Part shown: positions 5,704 to 12,830 of the stretch, in pieces
Position numbering within the stretch: position 1 is the first letter of the stretch
Layout: each line of letters begins with the position of its first letter
From: Verrucomicrobiia bacterium
Lineage (GTDB): Bacteria > Verrucomicrobiota > Verrucomicrobiia > Verrucomicrobiales > Akkermansiaceae
Direction: 5' to 3'
NCBI GenBank assembly: GCA_030431475.1
Contig: JAUIJD010000022.1
Coordinates: 1 to 64,000 of the forward strand
DNA length: 64,000 nucleotides
Made by a program: the position numbers and the translations under genes
Notes under the pieces: model-generated
Seen by the model: only the letters and a program-made list of their open reading frames with translations
Databases searched by the model: none
What the model was told of the DNA's origin: nothing

Positions 5704-8583
5704 TCAGCGGTTCAGGGCGAGGTCGGAGTTGAGGAGGGTGTTGGCGACGAGGACGAGGGCGGCCTCGTTCGGGGTGGGGGCGAGCTTGGACGAGTCGGCG
5801 GGGGTTTTCTCATACTCGGCGAGCGCGTCGGCGTGGAGCGAGGCGAGGGTGTCGAGGGTTTCCTCACCCGGGTCACGGAGGGTGAGCAGGCGATAGCCGT
5901 GGGCGAGTTGTTCGCGGAGGTCGCTCCCGCCTGTGACCATGCGTTGGGTGAAGGCCCGGGCGAACTCGATGTGGGCGGGGTCGTTGAGCGTGACCAGCGC
6001 CTGCAGGGGGGTGTTGGTGGTGATCCGCCGCGGCAGGCAGACGTCGCGCGACGAGCCGTCGAAGGTGAGGAAGGCGGGGTAGCCGGCGGTCCGCTTGTTG
6101 TAGGTGTAGATGGCGCGCCGGTAGCGGTCGACCCCTTCCGAGGTCTCCCATTTCGCGCCGCTGTAGACCGAATTCCAGACACCGTCGGGCTGTGGTGGGA
6201 AGACCGGTTTGCCGCCCATCTTGCGCTCGAGCAATCCGGAGACGAGCAGTGCCTGGTCGCGGACCATTTCGCCGGTCAGCCGCTGGCGCGGACCTCGGGC
6301 GAGCAGTCGGTTGCGCGGGTCGCGTTTGAGCAAGGCCTCGGTGGCCTTGTTCGACTGACGATAGGTGGCGGAGAGGACGAGCTCGCGGAGGAAGGGCTTG
6401 AGATGCCAGTCGTGGTGGTCGCGCAGGCGGAGCGCGAGGAAATCGAGGAGCTCGGGATGGCTCGGCAGCGAGCCCGACGAGCCGAAGTCTTCCTGGGTCT
6501 CGACGATGCCGATGCCGAAAAGGTGGGCCCAGAGGCGGTTGGCGAGGGTGCGGGCCGCCAGCGGGTTGGTGTCGCCGACCAGCCATCGGGCCATGTCGAG
6601 ACGGTCGCCGCCGATGCCCTCGCCACCGAAGACGTCGGGCACGCCGGGTTCGACCTCCTCGTCGAGGGTCATGCGATTGCCCCGGATGAAGAGGCGGGTG
6701 GTACGCTTGGCGGCTTCGGAGCGTTCGCGCATCACGGGGATCATGGTGCCCTTGATGGAGCGGTACTGCTTGCGCAGTTTCTCGAGGTTGTTCCAGACCA
6801 GCCCGTGCTCGGGGGAGTTGAGGTGGGCGATGAGGGAATCGTTGTCGCTGGCCGAGAGCCGGAAGCGGGGGAGGATGGTGCTTTGGTTCTGGCCGTTGCA
6901 GACGGCGCCGTGACGGATGCGGAGTTCGAGGCGCTCGTCCGCTTCAGGCGTGGCCGTTTCCCCGGGGATGAACCAAGCGGTGCGGGGCCGTTGGGTGGAG
7001 GGAAATTCGCCGAAGCCGGCGCCGCCGCCGCGAAGCGAGTCGTTGGGATCGAAGGGGCCCGCGAGGAAGTCGGCGGCCACCTCCCGGAGCGGGATCGGGC
7101 GCCGGGAGCCGTCGGGGGCCACGTAGGCGGCCTCAAAGCCGGCGATCACCGCCCCTTCGCCGCGCCATTCCTTCGGATCGTCCTGCTCGGGGAAGATCTC
7201 GACCTGGATCAGGGACAGCGGCCGGGCATGGGTCTCAAGGACGAAGACCCCCTGGTTCGGGGTGGTTCCGGAGGACACCACGATGCCGTCGGCTTCCTGC
7301 GTGAGCCGTCCGGTCGATGGCTCGACGACCGCCCTGTCAAACTGGAGTGTCTGCCAGTCGTCGACCTTCGCGGCCAGGGCGCGCATGGGCGCGTTCATCG
7401 CTTCGCGACGCTGGCGGATGCGCTTTTCGAGGCGCACCGCCTCGGCCTGCTGACCGGGGTCGTGGGCGACCTTGGTGGTCGGCCAGTCGGAGTTCTGGTC
7501 GATGTCCTCGGTGTTGTTGAAGAACGCGAGGAAACGGTAGTAGTCCTCGTGCGGGACGGGGTCGTAGGGGTGGGCGTGGCACTGGACGCAGCCGAAGGTG
7601 GTGGCATTCCAGGCGGTCCAGGTGGTGTTGACCCGGTCGATCACGGCCATCATCCGGTACTCTTCGTCGTCGGTGCCGCCCTCGGTGTTGTTCTGGGTGT
7701 TGCGGTGGAAGGCGGTGGCGACGAGGTCTCGCGGTTCCGGATCCTTCAGCAGGTCGCCGGCGAGCTGCTTGATGGTGAATTCGTCGAAAGGAAGGTCGGC
7801 ATTGAACGCGTCGATGACCCAGTCGCGATACGGCCAGATCTCCCGGTGGGGGTCCTTTTCAAAACCGAAGGTGTCGGAGTAGCGGGCGAGGTCGAGCCAC
7901 ATCGCGGCCCAGTGTTCACCGTAGGCCGGTGAGGCGAGCAGCCGCTCGACGACTTCCTCCCTCGCCGATCGGGGATCCCGTCGGGCGGACTGCTGGAAGG
8001 CCTCTAATTCCTCGAGCGTCGGCGGCAGGCCGGTGAGGTCGAACGAGACGCGGCGCAGCCAAGCGGCGGGGTCGGCCTCGGGGGAAGGGGAGAGTTTCTC
8101 CGCCTCGAGGCGGGCGAGGACGAAGCGGTCGAGGTCGTGGCTCGGCCAGTCGGCGTCGGCGACCTCCGGGATTTCCGGGAGGACGGGCGGCTGGAAGGCC
8201 CAGTGCTCGCCCCACTCGGCGCCTTGTCGGACCCACTCGACGAGGGTGTCGATCTCTCCCTGGGCCAGGGGGTGGGGATGATGATCGGGCGGCGGCATCC
8301 GGTCGTCGGGGTCGTCCGTGAGAAGGCGGCGGACCATCTCCGAGCGATCGGGGTCGCCGGGGACCACCACCGGCCGGCCCGATTCGCCGTTGCCGAGCAC
8401 GTCCTCGCGGTAGAGGAACGAGACCTCCCCGGCCATCTTCACCCCGCCGTGGCAGGTGGTGCAGTTCTTGGTGAGGATGGGTCGGATGTCGCGGTTGAAG
8501 TCGACCTTCTCCGGCACCGCAAGGGCGACGGGCAGGGTCAGAATCGGGAGCAGAAGGGTGACCGGACGCATTGGAGGCATCAT
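5704..8583 (-). CDS. PSD1-type planctomycete cytochrome C domain protein (DUF1549/DUF1553)
   Basis: The 959-residue protein has a signal peptide (LLLPILTLPVALA), then a heme motif CTTCH at residues 41-45 in the planctomycete cytochrome C domain, followed by PSD1 domains of DUF1549 ('LPPTLEELEAF', 'MWLDLARYSDTFGF') and DUF1553 ('RTLANRLWAHLFGIGIV', 'YRRAIYTYNKR') type. A discoidin-like insert seems to lie in the middle. These are secreted proteins of the Planctomycetes-Verrucomicrobia group, typically paired with DUF1501 proteins (3840-5309 here) and often linked to polysaccharide breakdown; the biochemical role is unproven. The start could also be the Met at 8571. The divergent AraC gene may control it. 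Confidence 0.92.
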   Translation of the reverse strand: MMPPMRPVTLLLPILTLPVALAVPEKVDFNRDIRPILTKNCTTCHGGVKMAGEVSFLYREDVLGNGESGRPVVVPGDPDRSEMVRRLLTDDPDDRMPPPDHHPHPLAQGEIDTLVEWVRQGAEWGEHWAFQPPVLPEIPEVADADWPSHDLDRFVLARLEAEKLSPSPEADPAAWLRRVSFDLTGLPPTLEELEAFQQSARRDPRSAREEVVERLLASPAYGEHWAAMWLDLARYSDTFGFEKDPHREIWPYRDWVIDAFNADLPFDEFTIKQLAGDLLKDPEPRDLVATAFHRNTQNNTEGGTDDEEYRMMAVIDRVNTTWTAWNATTFGCVQCHAHPYDPVPHEDYYRFLAFFNNTEDIDQNSDWPTTKVAHDPGQQAEAVRLEKRIRQRREAMNAPMRALAAKVDDWQTLQFDRAVVEPSTGRLTQEADGIVVSSGTTPNQGVFVLETHARPLSLIQVEIFPEQDDPKEWRGEGAVIAGFEAAYVAPDGSRRPIPLREVAADFLAGPFDPNDSLRGGGAGFGEFPSTQRPRTAWFIPGETATPEADERLELRIRHGAVCNGQNQSTILPRFRLSASDNDSLIAHLNSPEHGLVWNNLEKLRKQYRSIKGTMIPVMRERSEAAKRTTRLFIRGNRMTLDEEVEPGVPDVFGGEGIGGDRLDMARWLVGDTNPLAARTLANRLWAHLFGIGIVETQEDFGSSGSLPSHPELLDFLALRLRDHHDWHLKPFLRELVLSATYRQSNKATEALLKRDPRNRLLARGPRQRLTGEMVRDQALLVSGLLERKMGGKPVFPPQPDGVWNSVYSGAKWETSEGVDRYRRAIYTYNKRTAGYPAFLTFDGSSRDVCLPRRITTNTPLQALVTLNDPAHIEFARAFTQRMVTGGSDLREQLAHGYRLLTLRDPGEETLDTLASLHADALAEYEKTPADSSKLAPTPNEAALVLVANTLLNSDLALNR

Positions 8584-8601
8584 ACGTCCGAATGGCCCGG
8601 A

Positions 8602-8624
8602 TGTTCAAAGCCGTAGATTGAACA
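8602..8624. promoter_or_regulatory. Inverted repeat in the PSD1/araC divergent promoter
   Basis: TGTTCAA and TTGAACA are separated by nine bases (AGCCGTAGA), in the 93 bp gap between divergent genes. The dyad spacing suits a dimeric regulator, and the neighbouring AraC-type protein is the obvious candidate. The role is inferred. Confidence 0.5.
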
Positions 8625-8676
8625 AAATGGGAGATGGTTGTGGATTTTGGTCGGATTTGATGGAGAATGCGCGGCC

Positions 8677-9480
8677 ATGCCGAAAACCTGGGATCGTCTG
8701 CTTGAGCAGCTCCGTTGTCCGCTGGGCCGGCTGGTGGAAATCGGCGTGGTGCGGAACTCGGAGGGAGGGATGGCACGCTTCCGGTATCTGCGGCGTTTCG
8801 CCCTGATCCTGATCACGCGCGGCGAGGGGATCTACGAGGATGAAATGGGGCGCCAGCGCAGCCTGGTGGCGGGCGACTGGGTGCTGGTGCTGCCGGAACT
8901 CGGTCACTCGTATCGGCCGCTCGTCGCCGGTGGCTGGGATGAGTTCTACGTGATGTTCGAGGGGCCCCTCTTCGAGCTTTGGCGCGAGCGGGGCATGCTG
9001 GGCACCGACCATGTGGCCGGACACCTGCACGGGATCGACCAATGGGTGGATCGCCTGCGACGGGAGGTGGTCGAATCCGACCGCTCGGCGACCTCGCGGA
9101 TCTGCGCCTTCCAGCACTTTCTGGCGGAGGTGCTGGAAGAAGGCGGCGGGGACTGGAGCTCGGCCCCGTCGGGACCGGGTTGGTTTGCCGAGGCGTGCCG
9201 ACTGCTGTCGCGGCCGGGTGCGGAGGTGAAGCGGGTCGCCGCCACGCTCGAGCTGAACTACGAGACCTTCCGCCGCCGTTTCCGCGAGCACGCGGGCATG
9301 CCGCCGCATCGCTACCACCGTCAGCAGCTGATCAACCGCGCCGCCCGCCTGCTGGAGACGACCGACATGAAGTCGGCCGATATCGCCAGTTCGCTCGGGT
9401 TCTGCGACGAGCCCTATTTTTCCAGGGTCTTCCGACAGGTCACCGGGCGCACTCCGAGCGATTACCGGCGGGGTCGGTGA
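8677..9480 (+). CDS. AraC-family transcriptional regulator
   Basis: The protein has about 267 residues. The N-terminal half is a cupin-like sensor ('GDWVLVLPELGHSYRPL'). The C-terminal 100 residues carry two helix-turn-helix motifs: 'VKRVAATLELNYETFRRRF' and 'SADIASSLGFCDEPYFSRVF', followed by 'GRTPSDYRRG', the AraC signature. I placed the start at MPKTWDRLL (8677), preceded by GGAG at a loose distance. It is divergent from the PSD1 gene, so it may control the PSD1/DUF1501 group in response to a sugar. The effector is unknown. Confidence 0.88.
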   Translation: MPKTWDRLLEQLRCPLGRLVEIGVVRNSEGGMARFRYLRRFALILITRGEGIYEDEMGRQRSLVAGDWVLVLPELGHSYRPLVAGGWDEFYVMFEGPLFELWRERGMLGTDHVAGHLHGIDQWVDRLRREVVESDRSATSRICAFQHFLAEVLEEGGGDWSSAPSGPGWFAEACRLLSRPGAEVKRVAATLELNYETFRRRFREHAGMPPHRYHRQQLINRAARLLETTDMKSADIASSLGFCDEPYFSRVFRQVTGRTPSDYRRGR

Positions 9481-9482
9481 AG

Positions 9483-9502
9483 TGTTCATGAGAACAGTTT
9501 TT
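9483..9502 (+). terminator. Weak intrinsic-terminator-like hairpin after araC
   Basis: TGTTC-ATGA-GAACA forms a 5 bp stem just past the araC stop and is followed by GTTTTT. The stem is short, so it may be coincidental. Confidence 0.35.
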
Positions 9503-9541
9503 AGTTGACGGGTCGTCTGACGACGGGTAGGCGGAGGAACC

Positions 9542-10003
9542 ATGAACCCGATTGCCGAACCTTCCCCGACGACCGACCGACTTCCCGAGCACGCCATCTA
9601 CAAGCCGAACGCGAAGGGCAGCGGCGGGGTGATCCGCTTCGGCCTCAATCCGGCCAAGGGCGCGGTCTTTCTGGATGCGGCGCCGCAGAGTGGCGAGCGG
9701 CAGTTCGACTGGGAGAACAAGGTCACGATGAAATGGGGCCTGCCCGATCTCGGGGCGGCGCTGGCGGTGCTCCAGGGTCGTGAAGCTTCGGCGAAGCTGT
9801 TCCACAAGTCCGAGCGGGCCAACAGCGCCTGCGAGTTGCGCCGTCGTGACGATCCGGACCGGGCGCCCTACCTGATGGGCGTGTCGCGGCAGGAGGCGGC
9901 GGACAAGTCGGTGAGGAAGGTGACGATTCCGATCACCCACGCCGAAGCCGCCGTGCTCGAGCAGGTCCTCCAGGCCGCGGTGCGGCGGCTGGTGGGGTGG
10001 TAG
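9542..10003 (+). CDS. Whirly-like single-stranded-DNA-binding protein
   Basis: This 153-residue protein is preceded by GGAGG at a good distance, one of the few strong ribosome sites in the window. Its layout resembles plant Whirly proteins: a K/G-rich strand ('KGSGGVIRFGLNP', 25-37), a strand with 'FDWENKVTMKWGLPDLG' (55-71), a helix with 'GREASAKLFHK', and a C-terminus 'VTIPITHAEAAVLEQVL' to a final 'GW' (127-153). Plant Whirly proteins have 'YDWSRK', 'CEFFHDP', 'VPVTKAEFAVL' and end near 'GW'. Such proteins bind single-stranded DNA and aid genome stability or transcription. The comparison is from memory, so the fold call is an inference. The gene stands alone after araC. Confidence 0.6.
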   Translation: MNPIAEPSPTTDRLPEHAIYKPNAKGSGGVIRFGLNPAKGAVFLDAAPQSGERQFDWENKVTMKWGLPDLGAALAVLQGREASAKLFHKSERANSACELRRRDDPDRAPYLMGVSRQEAADKSVRKVTIPITHAEAAVLEQVLQAAVRRLVGW

Positions 10004-10025
10004 GGACGAGCGCCCCCGCTCGTCC
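10004..10025. terminator. Perfect 9-4-9 palindrome directly after the Whirly-like gene
   Basis: GGACGAGCG, CCCC and CGCTCGTCC start at the base after the stop codon. It could serve as a terminator hairpin, though no U-tract follows, and it also matches the general palindrome architecture in this window. Confidence 0.6.
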
Positions 10026-10073
10026 TGGTGCCTGAGCCGCCGCTCTCCCCGGGAAATCGTGGCGTTGCGAGCC

Positions 10074-10167
10074 GGAGGTCGGCCGGGGGCGTCCGACCCT
10101 ACCTTTCCCGGTAGTCCCGAGGGCATGGGACGTGACCTCCGGAGGCCGGCCGGGGCGTCCGGCCCTA
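10074..10167. repeat. Two direct copies of a GC-rich palindromic unit
   Basis: A unit of about 27 bp beginning GGAGGTCGGCCGGGGGCG (10074) recurs as GGAGGCCGGCCGGGGCG (10141). Each ends in TCCGRCCCTA and contains a GGYCGG/CCGRCC stem. The second copy reaches the trmD stop codon (10165-10167). Confidence 0.7.
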
Positions 10168-10839
10168 TCTCAGCAGATCCGGCCGGTTGGTCCGGGTGCG
10201 TTCGAGGGCGTGTTCCCGTTTCCATTCCTCGATCTTCGCGTGGTGACCGGAGAGCAGGACGTCGGGGACCCGGAGTCCGCGGAATTCGGCGGGCTTCGTG
10301 TAGGCGGGGGCCTCGAGGAGCTTGGGGTCGGAGAAGGACTCGTCTTGCGGCGAGCGTTCATCGCCGAGCGCGCCGGGCAGCAGCCGGACAACGGCATCGG
10401 TGACCACGGCGGCGGCGATCGCGCCGTTGGTCAGCACGTAGTCGCCAATCGAGAGTTCGAGGTCGACGAGTTGTTCGATCACGCGGTGATCCACGCCCTC
10501 GTAGTGGCCGCAGACGATGAGAAGGTGCCCGCCCTTCTCGGAAAGCTCGCGGGCGACGGCTTGTCGGAAGACCTTCCCCTGGGGCGTCATCAGGATCACG
10601 GTGGTGTCGGGGGTCCTGAGCTCCTCGATGGCGGCGAAGAGGGGTTCGGGCTTGAGCAGCATGCCCTGGCCGCCGCCGCAGAGGTAGTCGTCGGTGCGGC
10701 GGTGCTTGTCGGTCGCCCAGTCGCGCAGGTTATGGGCGCGGATTTCGACGATCCCGGCCTCGCGGGCGCGGGCGATGATGCTCTCGCTCAAGGGCGCGAG
10801 GGCGATCTCGGGGAAAAGGGTGAGGATGTCGATGCGCAT
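10165..10839 (-). CDS. trmD: tRNA (guanine(37)-N1)-methyltransferase
   Basis: The protein has 224 residues and methylates G37 next to the anticodon with S-adenosylmethionine, which prevents frameshifting. It starts MRIDILTLFPE at 10839. The SPOUT trefoil-knot motifs are visible: 'LIVCGHYEGVDHR' (YEGxDxR) and 'ELSIGDYVLTNGAIAA', where 'NGAIAA' replaces the more usual 'GGELAA'. The C-terminal part 'PAEFRGLRVPDVLLSGHHAKIEEW' (here split as PAEFRGLRVPDVLL and SGHHAKIEEW) is well conserved. The usual ribosomal neighbours (rpsP, rimM, rplS) are absent from this window. Confidence 0.95.
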   Translation of the reverse strand: MRIDILTLFPEIALAPLSESIIARAREAGIVEIRAHNLRDWATDKHRRTDDYLCGGGQGMLLKPEPLFAAIEELRTPDTTVILMTPQGKVFRQAVARELSEKGGHLLIVCGHYEGVDHRVIEQLVDLELSIGDYVLTNGAIAAAVVTDAVVRLLPGALGDERSPQDESFSDPKLLEAPAYTKPAEFRGLRVPDVLLSGHHAKIEEWKREHALERTRTNRPDLLR

Positions 10840-10852
10840 GGGGATTCGGAGT

Positions 10853-10913
10853 ATCGACATTCCTGTCGATCTTCAAGGCGTCGGAGGGTGTGTTGATCGA
10901 CAGGAATGTCGAT
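10853..10913. repeat. Family A REP pair left of RAYT 2
   Basis: Two copies of the 18 bp palindrome ATCGACAGGAATGTCGAT (7-4-7) lie in opposite orientation at 10853-10870 and 10896-10913. The second carries the tail TCTCCGGAA that also follows the copies at 11534 and 27942 (TGCTCCGGAA there). Confidence 0.93.
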
Positions 10914-10922
10914 TCTCCGGAA

Positions 10923-11516
10923 TCAGGGCTGTTTCAGATGATCGCTTTCCCAAAGGGTGAAAGTGCCTGGCGGGAGCTCCGCCGGGTTGCCGCGGATGTA
11001 ACGGAGGGCGTTGACGAAATGTTCGCGGTCTCGGATCAGGGTGTCGCGGTAGTTCTTCTGCCAGATCGATCCCTTGCCGATCTTTCGTGCCGAAACGCCC
11101 TTCCATGCCTTGAGCAGGTCACCGAGTGGGACCTTTGGCTCGAAGAGGAGGTGAACGTGGTTGGGCATGATGACCCATGCGTGGTGAATCACGCGCTCAC
11201 CCTGGAAGCGCATCAAGGCCTGCTGCAGATGGGCTCGGTTCTCTGCGAACTTGAGCAGGCACGATCCGTGGCCCGCATCAAGCCAGCGTTCGATGCGGTA
11301 GGTGAAGCGCTGATGATAGTCGTCCTGCTGCTCGGGCGTCCATGGCTTCGGGTTGGCGAGCCGCCACTTGTGGATTTCCTCGGTCAGGGCATCGATCTTG
11401 GCCTTTGGCAAGGAATCACCGAGGCGGAAGGTGACGAACTGGCAGGAGTCGCCCTGTTGCCAGTGGGGGAGATCGAGGCCGTGTTTTTCGATCTTCCGGT
11501 GAGGATCGAGGAACAT
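10923..11516 (-). CDS. REP-associated tyrosine transposase (RAYT 2)
   Basis: This 197-residue protein has the HUH motif 'HVHLL' in 'MPNHVHLLFEP' and a tyrosine in 'NALRYIRGNP' in the typical catalytic helix. 'GDSCQFVTFRLGDSLP' at the start and 'IWQKNYRDTLIRD' are typical of the larger RAYT group, different from RAYT 1. It is bracketed by family A palindromes: a pair at 10853-10913 and a single copy at 11534-11551. RAYTs mobilise or maintain REP sequences. The frame is intact. Confidence 0.92.
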   Translation of the reverse strand: MFLDPHRKIEKHGLDLPHWQQGDSCQFVTFRLGDSLPKAKIDALTEEIHKWRLANPKPWTPEQQDDYHQRFTYRIERWLDAGHGSCLLKFAENRAHLQQALMRFQGERVIHHAWVIMPNHVHLLFEPKVPLGDLLKAWKGVSARKIGKGSIWQKNYRDTLIRDREHFVNALRYIRGNPAELPPGTFTLWESDHLKQP

Positions 11517-11533
11517 GCGAGGAGGATGTGTTG

Positions 11534-11551
11534 ATCGACAGGAATGTCGAT
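11534..11551. repeat. Family A REP palindrome right of RAYT 2
   Basis: A perfect copy of ATCGACAGGAATGTCGAT followed by TCTCCGGAA, 18 bp upstream of the RAYT 2 start codon. Confidence 0.93.
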
Positions 11552-11561
11552 TCTCCGGAAG

Positions 11562-12770
11562 TCACCCGCGCACGGCGATGAAGATGACGAACAGGACGGC
11601 GAGGACCAGAAGGACGACGAAGGCGATCTTCCAGGGGCTTTTGGGGAAGTGGGCGTAGGTGCTGCCGGTGACGGCGTTGAGGGCGCCGTTGTAGCTCTTG
11701 CCCCGGTACTGGTAGGCGAGCAGCCAGACCGGGCAGAGGATGTGTTTGAAGGTCTTGCGCGAATACTCGGGGTGGATGCGCAGGTTGCGGTAGGTGTCCC
11801 CGGGGACTTCGCGCGCGCACATGTTCCGGAGCTGGCCCTCCATGATGCCGAAGCCGGTGCGCGCCGCCTGCATCAGCGGCACCTGGTAGGCCTCGACGTC
11901 CCAGCCGGAGACGTAGCGGGTCTCGTAGGGGACGAGGTCCTTGGTCGGGAAGGGCTCGAGTTTGGAGAGGATGGTGGGATCGAGCCCGCGGGATCCGGTG
12001 ACGAGGATGTCGTCGAACCAGGTCGAAACATGGCCCCGGGCCGGCCGCCAGCGGACCTTCCGCTCGCGGTAGGTCTGGGTCTTGCCGTCGGGACCGCGAC
12101 GGGTACGAGTCACGTAGTAATAGGTGCCGCTCTCGGCGGTCCACGGGCACTCGGCGGCGCTGTCGAAGGTCCAGTAGGGCAGATACACGCCGTGGATGCG
12201 GTCGACGAGATTCCGGCGCTTCAGGTCGTTCGGCGCGAACCACTTCGAGGCGAGGAATTTCTTGAGCGAATGATAGGCCTGCTCCTTTCCGACGATGGCG
12301 GGGAGCAGGGACTCGGGCCGGACGGGGGCCTCGATCTCCTCGTAGTCGAGCATTTCCGGCGAGCCGCAGAAATCACAGGACTGGCCGACGTTCGACGCGT
12401 CGCGGGTGAGAACGGCGTGGCAGTGGGTGCACTGGACCTTGCGTTCGGCGGTCTCGACCGTGGTCGCCTTGTCGCCGAGCTCGGCGAGCATGGCGTCGAG
12501 ATCCCGCTCGGCGATGTCGGGCAGGGGCGGCGGCGCGACGCGGTCGAACTCGGTGCCGCAGTAGGGGCAGACGAGCTTGCGCTTGGTGGCGTTCCACTCG
12601 CCCTTGCCGCCGCACTCGGGGCAGACGTGGCGCTCGAGCGAACGCACCTCCGCGGCCGAGCCGCGGAGGTCGGGGTGGTGACGCGGGACCTCCTTTTTGG
12701 AGACCACGATGGGGTCGCCCTCCGCCTCACCGGAAAGGTCGTCGGGGATGGGTGGGGGTTCGGCGCTCAT
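11562..12770 (-). CDS. Zinc-ribbon membrane protein
   Basis: The protein has 402 residues. Two zinc ribbons are visible: 'CPECGG' paired with 'CPYCG' (about residues 50-74) and 'CTHCH' paired with 'CDFCG' (about 113-137). A beta-rich middle region with 'LPYWTFDSAAECPWTAE' follows, and a single membrane segment lies at the very end ('IAFVVLLVLAVLFVIFIAV'). Proteins of this type are often annotated as TFIIB-type zinc-finger or 'primosomal N-prime-like' proteins but are not helicases. It lies 60 bp downstream of the SPFH gene on the same strand, so the two may act together at the membrane. Function unknown. Confidence 0.7.
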   Translation of the reverse strand: MSAEPPPIPDDLSGEAEGDPIVVSKKEVPRHHPDLRGSAAEVRSLERHVCPECGGKGEWNATKRKLVCPYCGTEFDRVAPPPLPDIAERDLDAMLAELGDKATTVETAERKVQCTHCHAVLTRDASNVGQSCDFCGSPEMLDYEEIEAPVRPESLLPAIVGKEQAYHSLKKFLASKWFAPNDLKRRNLVDRIHGVYLPYWTFDSAAECPWTAESGTYYYVTRTRRGPDGKTQTYRERKVRWRPARGHVSTWFDDILVTGSRGLDPTILSKLEPFPTKDLVPYETRYVSGWDVEAYQVPLMQAARTGFGIMEGQLRNMCAREVPGDTYRNLRIHPEYSRKTFKHILCPVWLLAYQYRGKSYNGALNAVTGSTYAHFPKSPWKIAFVVLLVLAVLFVIFIAVRG

Positions 12771-12780
12771 GGGCTCCGCG

Positions 12781-12825
12781 GGCGGCTGGAAGCCGCCATG
12801 ACGGCCTGCGGCAGGGATGCCGCAG
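12781..12825. repeat. Two palindromes between the SPFH and zinc-ribbon genes
   Basis: GGCGGCTGGAAGCCGCC (12781-12797, 7-3-7) and CTGCGGCAGGGATGCCGCAG (12806-12825, 7-6-7) fill the 60 bp gap. If the genes are co-transcribed, these would fold in the intergenic mRNA. Confidence 0.7.
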
Positions 12826-12830
12826 CCACC

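Noticed and set aside
11562-12770. Primosomal protein N' or a helicase
   Set aside because: It has zinc ribbons only. No Walker motifs or helicase domains are present.
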